Position numbers and translations under genes: made by a program. The notes beneath the pieces were generated by a model. The model was not told the DNA's origin. It ran no database searches and saw only the letters and a program-made list of their open reading frames with translations. From positions 372,001 to 436,000 of the forward strand of contig NZ_JADPJI010000006.1 of assembly GCF_023073355.1 (NCBI RefSeq): a stretch of 64,000 nucleotides of DNA, read 5' to 3'. Of this stretch, positions 43,816 to 52,788 are shown in pieces. Source of the stretch: Bradyrhizobium sp. 199 (GTDB lineage Bacteria > Pseudomonadota > Alphaproteobacteria > Rhizobiales > Xanthobacteraceae). How positions within the stretch are numbered: position 1 is the stretch's first letter; the number at the start of each line of letters is the position of its first letter.

Positions 43816-43915
43816 GTCATCGCCCGACTTGATCGGGCGTCCAGTATTCCGAGACATTGTGATTCAATCGATAGGCCGCGGCGTACTGGATGCCCCGGTC
43901 AAGCCGGGGCATGAC
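43816..43915. repeat. Inverted repeat between DUF4175 and cpdR
   Basis: Arms GTCAT-CGCCCGACTTGATCGGGCG-TCCAGTA (43816-43846) and TACTGGA-TGCCCCGGTCAAGCCGGGGC-ATGAC (to 43915) pair at both ends, and each holds its own small hairpin. Non-coding, dispersed type. Confidence 0.75.
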
Positions 43916-43941
43916 AACGGAATACGTGGCCGACCTCGCCG

Positions 43942-44316
43942 CTACCCGTTCTTCGCCGCGAGGGCGTCCGCCACCGCCGTGCGGATGTCGGCGACCGAGA
44001 ACGGTTTTGTCACGACGTCGTGCACAAGCGCATTCAGGTTCGAGGCGCGCTCGCGCTGGTCGGCAAAGCCGGTCATCAGCAAGATGGTCAGATCAGGGAA
44101 ATCGCGCGCGGCGGAGAGCGCCAGCGCGATACCGTCCATGATGGGCATCTGGATGTCGGTGAGCAGAAGGTCGAAGGCGCCGCCTTCGCGGGTCAGGATC
44201 TCCAGCGCCTCGGCACCGTCCTGCGCGGTGACGGTCTCGTGGCCGTCCATGGCGATGGCGCGCGCGACCAGCGTGCGCATCGAATCCTCGTCATCGGCGA
44301 TCAGGATTTTCGGCAT
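43942..44316 (-). CDS. cpdR: Single-domain response regulator CpdR
   Basis: A 124-residue receiver domain with no output domain. Acidic pocket Asp8-Asp9, phospho-acceptor Asp54 in LLLTDIQMPIMDG, the Thr in LLMTGFAD and Lys in VTKPFSVADI are all present. The sequence closely follows alphaproteobacterial CpdR, which in Caulobacter and Sinorhizobium is phosphorylated through the CckA-ChpT relay. In its unphosphorylated state it recruits ClpXP to the pole to degrade CtrA and other cell-cycle proteins. It is a stand-alone gene, as usual. It lies upstream of the zinc-ribbon gene's terminus in the same orientation. Confidence 0.9.
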   Translation of the reverse strand: MPKILIADDEDSMRTLVARAIAMDGHETVTAQDGAEALEILTREGGAFDLLLTDIQMPIMDGIALALSAARDFPDLTILLMTGFADQRERASNLNALVHDVVTKPFSVADIRTAVADALAAKNG

Positions 44317-44352
44317 GGGACGAACCCTCCCGTGCGGGACTCTACAAGTTAA

Positions 44353-45231
44353 TTATACGCTGCCGCCGGCGATGTCGCGCCGGTTGAAGAAGCGAACGTC
44401 GATATTGCGGCCCTCGGGCGGCGGCGAGGCGAGCCGAGAGCGGAAGAAGGCGCGCTCGCCGGGCCGCAGCACGGTCTGCTCCAGCACCGAGTTCCAGGCG
44501 TAGATCTCCGCTCCTTGCGCGTCGCGCACGGCGAAGCGCAGCCGCGGGATGTCGAGTGGCTTCTTGCCCTCGCCGACGATCACGCCCTCGATCACCAATA
44601 CCTGCTTACCGTCCACGGTCTCACTGGAGAGCTTCACGTCCTTAAAGGCGAGGCCTCGCAGGTTCACCTCAAGCCCGACCATCTTGTAGAAAGCCGCGGT
44701 CTGCGGCAGCAGCCGCACCATGTCGCCCCGCCAGATCACCAGCGCCAGCACCAGCGCGCCCATCGCGGCGCAGGCGGTCGGCAGCCCGAAATAGGATTTT
44801 CGCGGAGCAATGGTGGCAGCCGGGCGGCTGACCCGTGCACCGCGGCGGCCGAACAGGCCGCGGAACCAGGACTGATGCTGCGCGCCAACGACCTCCTCTT
44901 CGACCTCGCGGGCCGCCGCTGACCATTCGTCCTCGGTTTCCCTGGCCTCTTCATCGGGCCAGTCGCTGGCGATCGAGGGGCTATCGACGACAGGCGCATC
45001 AGCCATCCCGTCATCCTTGGCATAGGAGTTCCACTGCTCGGCGAGATCGGACTGGTCGTCGCCCTGGCTGGCAGCGGCCATAGCCGGGACGGACGCCTCC
45101 TCAATGGCATCCTCGGCATGGGCGATCCAGGTCTCCTTGCAGCGGGAACAGCGGACCGCCCGTCCGTTCGCCCCAAGGCTCGCAAGCTTGACGGCGTACG
45201 ATGTCATACAGTGGGGGCAGACGATATGCAT
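44353..45231 (-). CDS. MJ0042-type zinc-ribbon membrane protein
   Basis: A 292-residue protein. N-terminal zinc ribbon MHIVCPHC...AVRCSRC (two CxxC pairs, Cys5/8 and Cys28/31), then an acidic disordered stretch (about 40-120), one transmembrane helix (about 155-175, ACAAMGALVLALVIW) and a C-terminal periplasmic DUF3426-like domain (about 185-290). This build is standard for alphaproteobacterial zinc-ribbon/DUF3426 proteins next to ftsEX, with no known function. ATG 45231 opens directly on the ribbon. It is divergent from ftsE. Confidence 0.85.
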   Translation of the reverse strand: MHIVCPHCMTSYAVKLASLGANGRAVRCSRCKETWIAHAEDAIEEASVPAMAAASQGDDQSDLAEQWNSYAKDDGMADAPVVDSPSIASDWPDEEARETEDEWSAAAREVEEEVVGAQHQSWFRGLFGRRGARVSRPAATIAPRKSYFGLPTACAAMGALVLALVIWRGDMVRLLPQTAAFYKMVGLEVNLRGLAFKDVKLSSETVDGKQVLVIEGVIVGEGKKPLDIPRLRFAVRDAQGAEIYAWNSVLEQTVLRPGERAFFRSRLASPPPEGRNIDVRFFNRRDIAGGSV

Positions 45232-45383
45232 GGACGAGCCTTGATGCATGAACGAGGACTTGACCATGTATGCTACAGCGCGACCGTTAACGAACCGGAA
45301 ACCATAACGGCGGCAAAACCCGTTGATCGCGTATGGCGGAGCGCAGCAGTGCGACCCGCGCCCCCTCTCGAACGGAGCTGAGC

Positions 45384-46043
45384 TTGGTTCGGTTCGAAAA
45401 TGTCGGATTGCGTTACGGTCTGGGGCCGGAGATTTTGCGCGACCTCAGCTTCCAGATCCCGGCGCATTCGTTCCAGTTCCTCACCGGCCCGTCGGGTGCT
45501 GGCAAGACCTCGCTGCTGCGCCTGCTGTTCCTGTCGCATCGGCCGACGCGGGGCCTCGTGAATCTGTTTGGCCACGATATCTCGCAGCTCGGAAAGGACG
45601 AGATCGCCGATTTGCGCAAGCGCATCGGCATCGTGCTCCAGGATTTCCGCCTGCTCGATCACATGACGACCTATGAGAACGTCGCGTTGCCGTTTCGCGT
45701 CATGGGGCGCAGCGAGTCGAGCTATCGCAAGGAGGTAATCGATTTGTTGCGTTGGGTCGGGCTCGGCGAGCGCATGGACGCGCTGCCGCCGATTCTGTCG
45801 GGCGGCGAGAAGCAGCGCGCTGCGATCGCGCGCGCCGTGATCTCGCGGCCGCAGCTGCTGCTCGCGGACGAGCCGACCGGCAGCGTCGATCCGACGCTCG
45901 GACGCCGCCTGTTGCGGCTCTTCATCGAGCTCAACAAATCGGGCACCGCCGTCATCATCGCGACTCACGACATCGGCCTGATGGACCAGTACGAGGCACG
46001 GCGGCTCGTGCTGCACCAGGGGCGGCTGCACGTCTATGAGTAG
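45384..46043 (+). CDS. ftsE: Cell division ATP-binding protein FtsE
   Basis: A 219-residue ABC ATPase that, with FtsX, links the cytoplasm to peptidoglycan hydrolase activation at the septum. Walker A is GPSGAGKTS, Q-loop VLQDFRLLDHMTTYENVALP, signature LSGGEKQRAAIARA, and Walker B LLLADEPTGSVD. TTG 45384 with GGAG eight bases upstream gives the standard short N-terminus MVRFENVGLRYG. An ATG at 45333 would add 17 residues without a visible ribosome site. The gene overlaps ftsX by eight bases. Confidence 0.93.
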   Translation: MVRFENVGLRYGLGPEILRDLSFQIPAHSFQFLTGPSGAGKTSLLRLLFLSHRPTRGLVNLFGHDISQLGKDEIADLRKRIGIVLQDFRLLDHMTTYENVALPFRVMGRSESSYRKEVIDLLRWVGLGERMDALPPILSGGEKQRAAIARAVISRPQLLLADEPTGSVDPTLGRRLLRLFIELNKSGTAVIIATHDIGLMDQYEARRLVLHQGRLHVYE

Positions 46044-47004
46044 GACCGACGAGCGCGGCGTACTGGTCGACCTCGGACAGGAGCGTCCGCAGCTCCCCGC
46101 GAAGGCGCGCAACATGTCGCCGATCGTGCCGCGCGCCTCGATCCACGGCCGCGCCCTGGTCGCCGTCGTCGCCATCATGACCTTTCTCGCCTCGATGACC
46201 ACGGGCACGGTGCTGCTGGTCAGCGCCTCCGCCGCCGAATGGCAGTCGGACGTTGCGAGCGAGATCACCATCCAGGTTCGCCCGCAGGCCGGCCGCGATC
46301 TCGAACGCGACACCGCGGCGGTGACCGAGGCAATGCGCGCGCAGGCCGGCATCGTCGAGGTCAAGCCGTTCAGCAGGGAGGAGAGCGGCAAGCTGCTCGA
46401 GCCCTGGCTCGGCACCGGGCTGTCGATGGACGATCTGCCGGTGCCACGCATGATTATCGCGCGCGTGCAGCCCGGCACGTCGCTTGATCTCGGCACCTTG
46501 CGCGCGCGCGTGACCCAGGTCGCGCCGGGCGCCAGCGTCGACGATCACCGCGCCTGGATCGAGCGGATGCGCTCGATGACCAACGCCACCGTGCTCGCCG
46601 GCCTCGGCATTCTCGCGTTGGTCATCATCGCCACCATCATCTCGGTGTCGTTTGCGACCCGCGGCGCCATGGCCGCGAACCGCCCGATCGTCGAGGTGCT
46701 GCATTTCGTCGGCGCCGGCGACCGCTACATCGCCAACCACTTCCTGCGTCATTTCCTCAGGCTGGGGCTGGAGGGCGGTCTGATCGGCGGCGGCGCCGCC
46801 ATGCTGGTGTTCGGCTTCTCCGAGTCGATCGCCGGCTGGTTTTCCGGTACCCCCGTCGGCGACCAGTTCGCCGCGCTGCTCGGCACCTTCTCGCTGCGGC
46901 CATCCGGCTACATCGTGCTCGCGGTCCAGGCCGTGCTGATCGGCGCCATCACCGCGGTGGCCGCGCGCCAGACGCTGTTTGCGACGCTGAATGATGTGGA
47001 TTGA
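46036..47004 (+). CDS. ftsX: Cell division membrane protein FtsX
   Basis: A 322-residue permease-like partner of FtsE. A cytoplasmic N-terminus is followed by helix 1 (about 38-62, LVAVVAIMTFLASMTTGTVLLV), the periplasmic extracellular loop domain (about 70-190), and three C-terminal helices (ATVLAGLGILALVIIATII; LEGGLIGGGAAMLVFGF; GYIVLAVQAVLIGAITAV). FtsX loop motifs such as ERMRSMTNATVLAGL and NRPIVEVLHFVGAGDRYIA are clear. Start codon overlaps the end of ftsE, indicating coupled translation. Confidence 0.92.
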   Translation: MSRTDERGVLVDLGQERPQLPAKARNMSPIVPRASIHGRALVAVVAIMTFLASMTTGTVLLVSASAAEWQSDVASEITIQVRPQAGRDLERDTAAVTEAMRAQAGIVEVKPFSREESGKLLEPWLGTGLSMDDLPVPRMIIARVQPGTSLDLGTLRARVTQVAPGASVDDHRAWIERMRSMTNATVLAGLGILALVIIATIISVSFATRGAMAANRPIVEVLHFVGAGDRYIANHFLRHFLRLGLEGGLIGGGAAMLVFGFSESIAGWFSGTPVGDQFAALLGTFSLRPSGYIVLAVQAVLIGAITAVAARQTLFATLNDVD

Positions 47005-47121
47005 GTTCGCGGAGAAAACCCCCTCAGCCGGCTCCCGCAAGCGGCGAGGATGAAGAAACCAGACTCCACTTCGTCTCAAAACGTCATAAAATCACCTGAG
47101 GGAAGGGATCACCGACATCAC

Positions 47122-47826
47122 ATGACCTCGCCGACCGACGATCGTTCGCCGAACCTGCCGCGCGGCTGGCTGCGCGCGGCATTGGTGTCGACGATTGCGT
47201 TCGCCTTCGTCGGCGCCGCGGCTGGTTTCATCGCCTTCCTGTCGCAATTGCGCGGCGCCGAGATCGCGCCGGGGCGCAAGGCTGACGGCATCGTGGTGCT
47301 GACCGGTGGCTCCTCGCGGGTGTCGGATGCGATGGAGCTGCTCGCTGCCGGCTACGGCAGGCGGCTGCTGATCTCGGGCGTGCATCCGACCTCGACGGCG
47401 AGCGACATCTCCCGGACCCTGCCGGAGAACCAGTCCTTCATGAGCTGTTGCGTCGATCTCGACCGCACCGCGCTATCGACCCGCGGCAATGCGGCGGAGG
47501 CGCGGCGCTGGGCCGAGCGGCGCCGATTCCAATCGCTGATCGTGGTCACCTCGAACTATCACATGCCGCGCGCGCTGGTGGAGTTCTCGCATGCGATGCC
47601 GCAGACGACACTGATCCCGTTCGCGGTGGTCGGCGACAAATGGCGCGAGGAGCCGTGGTGGACCTCGGCGTCCACCTTGCGGCTGCTGCTGTTGGAATAT
47701 GTCAAGTATATCGCGGCCGAGCTCAGGGTAAGCCTTGAGAATTTCGGGATTGACCTTTCGCCCGAGATGTTGGAGCAGCCCGCAAGCGTGCAGCCGAAGC
47801 GGCCCAACACTGCACAGGCCAATTGA
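47122..47826 (+). CDS. YdcF/SanA-like (DUF218) membrane protein
   Basis: A 234-residue protein with one N-terminal helix (about 16-40) and a DUF218 domain. Key motifs are GIVVLTGGSSRVSDAMELLAAGYGRRLLISG (about 56-86), the conserved ALSTRGNAAEA, and VVTSNYHMPRALVEF. DUF218 proteins (YdcF, SanA, ElyC) affect envelope or peptidoglycan precursor metabolism, and some bind S-adenosylmethionine. It sits in the ftsE-ftsX-ydcF-plsC series, which fits an envelope role. An upstream ATG at 47050 gives a longer form. The stop overlaps a TTG that could start plsC. Confidence 0.85.
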   Translation: MTSPTDDRSPNLPRGWLRAALVSTIAFAFVGAAAGFIAFLSQLRGAEIAPGRKADGIVVLTGGSSRVSDAMELLAAGYGRRLLISGVHPTSTASDISRTLPENQSFMSCCVDLDRTALSTRGNAAEARRWAERRRFQSLIVVTSNYHMPRALVEFSHAMPQTTLIPFAVVGDKWREEPWWTSASTLRLLLLEYVKYIAAELRVSLENFGIDLSPEMLEQPASVQPKRPNTAQAN

Positions 47827-47849
47827 TCGGCAAATTGATCGGACCATCG

Positions 47850-48623
47850 ATGTTTCTGATTTTCCTGCGCTCGCTGGTGTTCAACGTGCTGTTCTACGCC
47901 GTGCTGGTGTGCCTCGCCATCGTGGCGCTGCCGACCTTCGCATTGCCGCCGCGCGCGATGCTGACGGTTGCGAAGTGGTGGGCGAAGGCGACGCTGGTCC
48001 TGATGCGCCTGGTCTGCAACATCAAGGTGGAATTCCGGGGTGCGGAGAAGATTCCGCAGGGGCCGCTGGTGATCGTGGCGAAGCACCAGTCGTTCTGGGA
48101 GACGTTCGTGCTGCTGGGCTTCTTCGAGCACCCGATCTTCATCCTCAAGCGTCAGCTGATGCAGATCCCGGTGTTCGGCCAGTTCCTGGTCAAGACTGGC
48201 ATGATCGCGATCGATCGCAATGCCGGGGTGAAGGCGCTGCTCGACATGACGCGCCGCGCGCGTGAGGCGGTGCGCAGCGGAAAGCAGCTCGTCATCTTTC
48301 CCGAAGGCACGCGCCGCGCCCCCGGTGCACCGCCCGATTACAAGACTGGCTTTGCGCAGATCTATTCGTCCTGCGGAGTGCCGTGCCTGCCGATCGCGCT
48401 CAATTCAGGCCTGTTCTGGCCGCGCCGGACCTTCATGCGCTATCCCGGCACGCTGGTGGTGGAATTCCTCGATCCGTTGCCCCCGGGCCTGCCGAAGGAC
48501 CAGTTTCTTTCCCGCGTGCAGACGGCCATCGAGGACGCGACCGGTCGCCTCGTCGAAGCGGGCCGGAAAGAGCAGGAGCAGTTGATCGGCTCCGCGCCGA
48601 GCTATGCCCCGACCGGGGGCTAA
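47850..48623 (+). CDS. plsC: 1-acyl-sn-glycerol-3-phosphate acyltransferase
   Basis: A 257-residue membrane-bound acyltransferase making phosphatidic acid from lysophosphatidic acid. N-terminal helix (LRSLVFNVLFYAVLVCLAIVAL), then block I KHQSFWETF (His79 and, unusually, Glu84 in the HX4D acidic slot), block II IFILKRQLMQIPVFGQFL, and block III VIFPEGTRR. Block IV is PCLPIALNSG. A TTG at 47823 overlapping the previous stop is a possible longer start. Last of the ftsEX-linked genes; a two-hairpin repeat follows at once. Confidence 0.9.
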   Translation: MFLIFLRSLVFNVLFYAVLVCLAIVALPTFALPPRAMLTVAKWWAKATLVLMRLVCNIKVEFRGAEKIPQGPLVIVAKHQSFWETFVLLGFFEHPIFILKRQLMQIPVFGQFLVKTGMIAIDRNAGVKALLDMTRRAREAVRSGKQLVIFPEGTRRAPGAPPDYKTGFAQIYSSCGVPCLPIALNSGLFWPRRTFMRYPGTLVVEFLDPLPPGLPKDQFLSRVQTAIEDATGRLVEAGRKEQEQLIGSAPSYAPTGG

Positions 48624-48624
48624 A

Positions 48625-48723
48625 GCATGATCCGGGAAAGTGCGCAGCGGTTTTCCGAAAAGATCATGCTTAAACAACAACCTAAAGCGCGATGGCGATT
48701 CATCCTAATCGCATCGCGCTTTA
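48625..48723. repeat. Dispersed two-hairpin repeat, copy 2
   Basis: Second copy of the element at 1961-2053, with the same orientation, the same conserved GCGGTTTTCCGAAAAGATC core and the same two hairpins. It starts two bases after the plsC stop codon. Its right edge again provides TAA, here to the convergent chaC gene (stop at 48721-48723). Confidence 0.88.
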
Positions 48724-49323
48724 GCGGTCTTCGGCGGGTGCCGGCGCGTGCAGGGAATGCGCATCACCATGCAGCATCAATGCGAGCTGATGCAGTTGCG
48801 TGTCGCGAAAGCCTTCGGCCTCGATCGCCTTCACCGTCGCCGTCACGTAGTCGCGGTTCGCGCCGGACTGGCCGTGGCCCTGGAGGACATGGCGGTGCTG
48901 CTCGGTGAGCGAGAGACGGCCGGCATATTGGACATGGCCGCGATCGACGACATAAGCGAGCGCGGAAACGCGCTGCCGTGCATCGTTCTCCAGCCACACC
49001 GAGCGCATCACCTCGCGGTAGACCGAGGTGACCTGCTCGCGCGCACGCAAGTAAGCGACGACGTCAGCGCGGTTCTTTTCGGCGACACGGAAGGCGATGC
49101 CGCGGCAGGCGCCGCCGCGGTCGAGCCCGAGCACCAGGCCGGGCTTCTCCGGCGTGCCGCGATGCACGAAGGAATAGACGCAGAGCGCGCGGTGCTCGCC
49201 GACCAGCCGCGCCGGGACGCGCTCCTCGAATGCAAAGCCCGGCCGCCACATCAGCGAGCCGTAGCCGAACACCCAGAGATCGCCGCTGGCTGTGGTGACG
49301 GAGGGAAGGGTGATTTCCGACAT
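48721..49323 (-). CDS. Gamma-glutamylcyclotransferase, ChaC-like
   Basis: A 200-residue ChaC-family enzyme that cleaves glutathione to 5-oxoproline and Cys-Gly. The substrate loop is WVFGYGSLMWRPGF (about 16-29), and the YxSL motif is conserved. The catalytic glutamate region is SVYREVMRSVW, and the C-terminal RDYVTATVKAIEAEGF matches the family. The start is taken as ATG 49323; the frame continues 33 codons upstream through bases that do not look coding. Its stop codon lies in the dispersed repeat. Divergent from the DUF2125 gene. Confidence 0.88.
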   Translation of the reverse strand: MSEITLPSVTTASGDLWVFGYGSLMWRPGFAFEERVPARLVGEHRALCVYSFVHRGTPEKPGLVLGLDRGGACRGIAFRVAEKNRADVVAYLRAREQVTSVYREVMRSVWLENDARQRVSALAYVVDRGHVQYAGRLSLTEQHRHVLQGHGQSGANRDYVTATVKAIEAEGFRDTQLHQLALMLHGDAHSLHAPAPAEDR

Positions 49324-49433
49324 TTCGGGCACGGCTACCAGAACCGCGCCCCCAAGCGAAGCGAATTCTCCGTCTTTCGTCGCAGTCCGCCCTCGCTTAC
49401 ATTTGCCTGAATCTGGGGTCAAAGGGTCGCTGC

Positions 49434-50618
49434 ATGTCCAATAAGACCGTTGCCGCAGGCCGCCGCTCCCGTTGGGGCCTTTTCATCGCACCCGTTCTCG
49501 TCCTGATCCTCGCCGTGGCGTGGAGCGGCTTCTGGTTCTATGCGGCGTCGCAGGCCGAAATTGCCGCCGACGCCTGGCGGGCGCAGGAGGCCAAGTCCGG
49601 CCGCATCTATGATTGCGCCAGGCGTTCGATCGCCGGCTTTCCGTTCCGCTTCGAGGTCCAGTGCTCCGGCGCCAGCGTCGCCCTGGTCTCGCAGAATGCG
49701 AGCAAGACGCCGTTCACGGCGAAGCTCGACAACATCCTGGTCGTTGCCCAGGTGTACGATCCCAAGCGCGTTATCGCCGAATTCTCCGCACCCGCGACGC
49801 TGACGGACGGCGTCACGCAGAACACCTTCGTGGTGAACTGGAGCAAGGGCCGTAGCAGCGTGGTCGGCCTGCCGGCCGTGCCGGACCGCGCCTCCATCGT
49901 GTTCGACGATCCCTCGCTCAACCGGCTCGACGGCAGCGTGCAGGTGCCGCTGGCACGCGCCAAGCAGGTCGAGTTGCACGGTCGCCTCGCAGAGGGATCA
50001 CCGGCCGATCATCCTGTGATCGAGACGGTGCTCCATGTCGCGCAGGGCAGCATCCAGGGCGTTCATCCCCTGCTCGCCGAGCCGTTCGAGGCGGACACGC
50101 GCGCCAAGGTCACCGGCCTCTCCGACCTGACGCCAAAGCCCTGGCCGCAGCGCTTCCGCGAGATCCAGGCCGCCGGCGGTCACATCGAGATCGTGCAGTC
50201 ACGGATCCAGCAGGGCGAGATGATCGCGGTTGCGGCCGGCACGCTCGCCCTCTCGGCCAACGGCCGGCTCGACGGCGAATTGCAGATGACGGTGACGGGC
50301 CTCGAGCGCGTGATCCCGGCGCTCGGCATCGAGAAGATGCTGGAGGAGGGCGTACCGCAGGCAACGCTCGACCGCGTCGCGCCCGGCGTGAAGTCGCAGG
50401 ATCTCACCAACCTCTTCGGCGCGCTCGACCGCGCCGTGCCCGGTCTCGGCAAGGTCATCAAGCAGAACGCCAATGCCGGCGTTGCCGCCGGCATCAACTC
50501 GATCGGCACCGAGAGCACGCTGGAAGGCAAGAAGGCGAGAAGCTTCCCGCTGAAATTCGTCGACGGCGCCGTGCTGCTCGGGCCCGTCAAGGTCGGCCAG
50601 ATCCCGCCGCTGTATTGA
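49434..50618 (+). CDS. DUF2125 membrane-anchored periplasmic protein
   Basis: A 394-residue protein with an N-terminal anchor helix (about 16-38, LFIAPVLVLILAVAWSGFWFY) and a large DUF2125 periplasmic domain. Family marks include CARRSIAGFPFRFEVQCSG with two cysteines near residues 61 and 77, and a long beta-strand-rich body. The fold resembles AsmA-like or bridge-type lipid-handling proteins, but no function is established. Single gene followed by an inverted repeat. Confidence 0.8.
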   Translation: MSNKTVAAGRRSRWGLFIAPVLVLILAVAWSGFWFYAASQAEIAADAWRAQEAKSGRIYDCARRSIAGFPFRFEVQCSGASVALVSQNASKTPFTAKLDNILVVAQVYDPKRVIAEFSAPATLTDGVTQNTFVVNWSKGRSSVVGLPAVPDRASIVFDDPSLNRLDGSVQVPLARAKQVELHGRLAEGSPADHPVIETVLHVAQGSIQGVHPLLAEPFEADTRAKVTGLSDLTPKPWPQRFREIQAAGGHIEIVQSRIQQGEMIAVAAGTLALSANGRLDGELQMTVTGLERVIPALGIEKMLEEGVPQATLDRVAPGVKSQDLTNLFGALDRAVPGLGKVIKQNANAGVAAGINSIGTESTLEGKKARSFPLKFVDGAVLLGPVKVGQIPPLY

Positions 50619-50624
50619 CCCCTC

Positions 50625-50710
50625 CGTCATTGCGAGCGAAGCGAAGCAATCCAGACTTTCTCCTCGGAAACAGTCTGGATTGCTTCGTCGTTGCGATCCT
50701 CGCAATGAGG
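50625..50710. repeat. Inverted repeat (GTCATTGCGAG / CAATCCAGA type), copy 2
   Basis: Same family as 40031-40114: arms CGTCATTGCGAG...GAAGCAATCCAGACT and AGTCTGGATTGCTTC...CTCGCAATGAGG. Lies between the convergent DUF2125 and tyrC genes. Confidence 0.85.
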
Positions 50711-50723
50711 AGGTGAGAGCGCG

Positions 50724-51659
50724 CTACGGCTTCTTCAGCGCCGCATGCGGCCGGCCGAAATCGGGCGCGGCCGAATCCTGGCCGATCTCGACGATGCCGC
50801 GGCGGATGGCGCGGGTGCGGGTGAAGTGGTCGAACAGCGCCTCGCCATCGCCGCGGCGGATGGCGCGGGTGAGCTTTGCGAGGTCCTCGGTGAAGGTGCC
50901 GAGCATCTCCAGCACGGCTTCCTTGTTGGCCAGGAAGACGTCGCGCCACATCGTCGGGTCGGAGGCGGCGATGCGGGTGAAATCGCGAAAGCCGCCGGCG
51001 GAGAACTTGATGACCTCGGATTCCGTCACCTGCGCCAACTCGTCGGCGGTGCCGACGATGGTGTAGGCGATCAGATGCGGCAGATGGCTGGTGATGGCGA
51101 GCACGAGATCGTGATGATCCGGCGTCATCACCTCGACCTTGGCGCCCATCGCCGCCCAGAACGCGCGCAGGCGATCGGTGGCCGCGGCGTCGACGCCTTC
51201 GGGCGGGGTGAGAATGCACCAGCGGTTGATGAAGAGCTCGGCGAAACCTGAATCCGGCCCCGAATGCTCGGTGCCTGCGACCGGATGCGCCGGCACGAAA
51301 TGAACCGACTTCGGCAGATGCGGCGCCATGTCCCTGACGATCGCGCCCTTCACCGAGCCGACGTCGGAGATGACAGCGCCCGGCTTCAGGTGCGCGGCGA
51401 TCTCCTGGGCGACGGGGCCGCAGGCGCCGACGGGAATGCAGAGGATGACGAGATCGGCATCCTTCACCGCCTCCGCATTGGTCGCTACCACCTGGTCGAC
51501 GATACCGAGCTCCATCACCCGCGCGCGCGTCTTCTCCGAGCGCGCGGTGGTAACGATCTCGCCGGCCAGGCCCTGAAGCTTCGCAGCGCGCGCGATCGAG
51601 CCGCCGATCAGGCCGAAGCCGATCAGCGCGACACGCTGGAAGTGCGGATCCGCGCTCAT
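50724..51659 (-). CDS. tyrC: Prephenate/arogenate dehydrogenase
   Basis: A 311-residue NAD(P)-dependent enzyme that oxidatively decarboxylates prephenate (or arogenate) on the way to tyrosine. Rossmann motif [18 protein letters not shown], cofactor region [17 protein letters not shown], and catalytic His/Ser region [10 protein letters not shown]...[17 protein letters not shown]. The hallmark [12 protein letters not shown] and the later [11 protein letters not shown]-like [15 protein letters not shown] are present. ATG 51659 overlaps the hisC stop by four bases. Last gene of the chorismate mutase-hisC-tyrC operon. Confidence 0.93.
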   Translation of the reverse strand: MSADPHFQRVALIGFGLIGGSIARAAKLQGLAGEIVTTARSEKTRARVMELGIVDQVVATNAEAVKDADLVILCIPVGACGPVAQEIAAHLKPGAVISDVGSVKGAIVRDMAPHLPKSVHFVPAHPVAGTEHSGPDSGFAELFINRWCILTPPEGVDAAATDRLRAFWAAMGAKVEVMTPDHHDLVLAITSHLPHLIAYTIVGTADELAQVTESEVIKFSAGGFRDFTRIAASDPTMWRDVFLANKEAVLEMLGTFTEDLAKLTRAIRRGDGEALFDHFTRTRAIRRGIVEIGQDSAAPDFGRPHAALKKP

Positions 51660-52753
51660 TTGCCGGCCGTGAAGTCGCGCAAGGCATCGACCACGAGGCG
51701 ATTGGCCTCCTCGGTGCCGATGGTCATGCGCAGCGAATGCGGCAGGCCGTAATTCTTCAACGCGCGCAGCACCAGACCGCGCCTGGTGAGGAACGCGTCG
51801 GCGTCGTCGGCGGTCTTGCCTTTGTCGGTTGGGAAGTGGATCAGCACGAAATTGGCGACGCTCGGCGTCACCTTCAGACCGAGCTTGCCGATCTCCTCGG
51901 TGAGCCAGTTGCGCCAGGTCTCGGTGAACTGCCTCGACATCGCCTGGTGCGCGGTGTCCTCGATCGCGGCGACCGCGGCATACATCGCCGGCGTCGAGAC
52001 GTTGAACGGACCGCGGATGCGATTGACGGCGTCGATGATGTGCTCGGGGCCGAACATCCAGCCGATGCGCAGCGCCGCGAGGCCGTGGATCTTGGAGAAG
52101 GTGTGGGTCACCACCGTGTTCTCCGTGGTGGCGACGAGCTCGATCCCCATCTCGTAATCGTTGCGCGAGACGTAGTCGCAATAGGCAGCGTCCAGCACCA
52201 GCAGCACGTGGGAGGGCAGGCCGGCGCGCAGCCGCTTGACCTCGTCGAACGGCACATAGGTCCCGGTCGGATTGTTGGGGTTGGCGAGCCAGACCAGCTT
52301 GGTGCGCGGCGTCACGGCTTTCAGGATGGCGTCGACGTCGCAGGTGAGGTTGGTCTCCTGCGCGACCACGTTCTTGGCGCCGACCGCCATAGTCGCGATC
52401 GGGTAGACCAGGAAGCCGTGGGTGGTCGAGATCGCCTCGTCGCCGTGGCTGAGATAGGTGTGCGCGAGCAGGTTGAGGATCTCGTCCGAACCCGCGCCGC
52501 AGATGATGCGGTTGGGGTCCAGCCCGAAAGAACGGCCGATCGCCTCGCGCAGCACGCGCGAGGTTCCTTCCGGATAGTCTTCCAGATGGTCCGCCACGCC
52601 CTTGAACGCCTCGATCGCCTTGGGTGAGGGCCCGAAGGGCGTCTCGTTGGCGGACAGCTTGAACACCTTGCGGCCCGGCTCGGCGACCGGACTCTTGCCG
52701 GGCGTGTAGGGCGCAATGTCGAGAATGCCGGGATTCGGCACGGGGCGGGACAT
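51656..52753 (-). CDS. hisC: Histidinol-phosphate/aromatic aminotransferase
   Basis: A 365-residue class II aminotransferase-like PLP enzyme. The PLP lysine is in [17 protein letters not shown] (about 217-233), with [19 protein letters not shown] and the N-terminal [13 protein letters not shown]. HisC homologues in this tyrosine-operon setting usually also transaminate prephenate or 4-hydroxyphenylpyruvate. ATG 52753 with GGAG six bases upstream is preferred over a TTG two codons earlier. It is coupled to tyrC by a four-base overlap and follows the chorismate mutase gene by 35 bases. Confidence 0.93.
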   Translation of the reverse strand: MSRPVPNPGILDIAPYTPGKSPVAEPGRKVFKLSANETPFGPSPKAIEAFKGVADHLEDYPEGTSRVLREAIGRSFGLDPNRIICGAGSDEILNLLAHTYLSHGDEAISTTHGFLVYPIATMAVGAKNVVAQETNLTCDVDAILKAVTPRTKLVWLANPNNPTGTYVPFDEVKRLRAGLPSHVLLVLDAAYCDYVSRNDYEMGIELVATTENTVVTHTFSKIHGLAALRIGWMFGPEHIIDAVNRIRGPFNVSTPAMYAAVAAIEDTAHQAMSRQFTETWRNWLTEEIGKLGLKVTPSVANFVLIHFPTDKGKTADDADAFLTRRGLVLRALKNYGLPHSLRMTIGTEEANRLVVDALRDFTAGK

Positions 52754-52788
52754 CTTCAACTCCGAGATGGCGGGGCGTGGCGCGCGGA

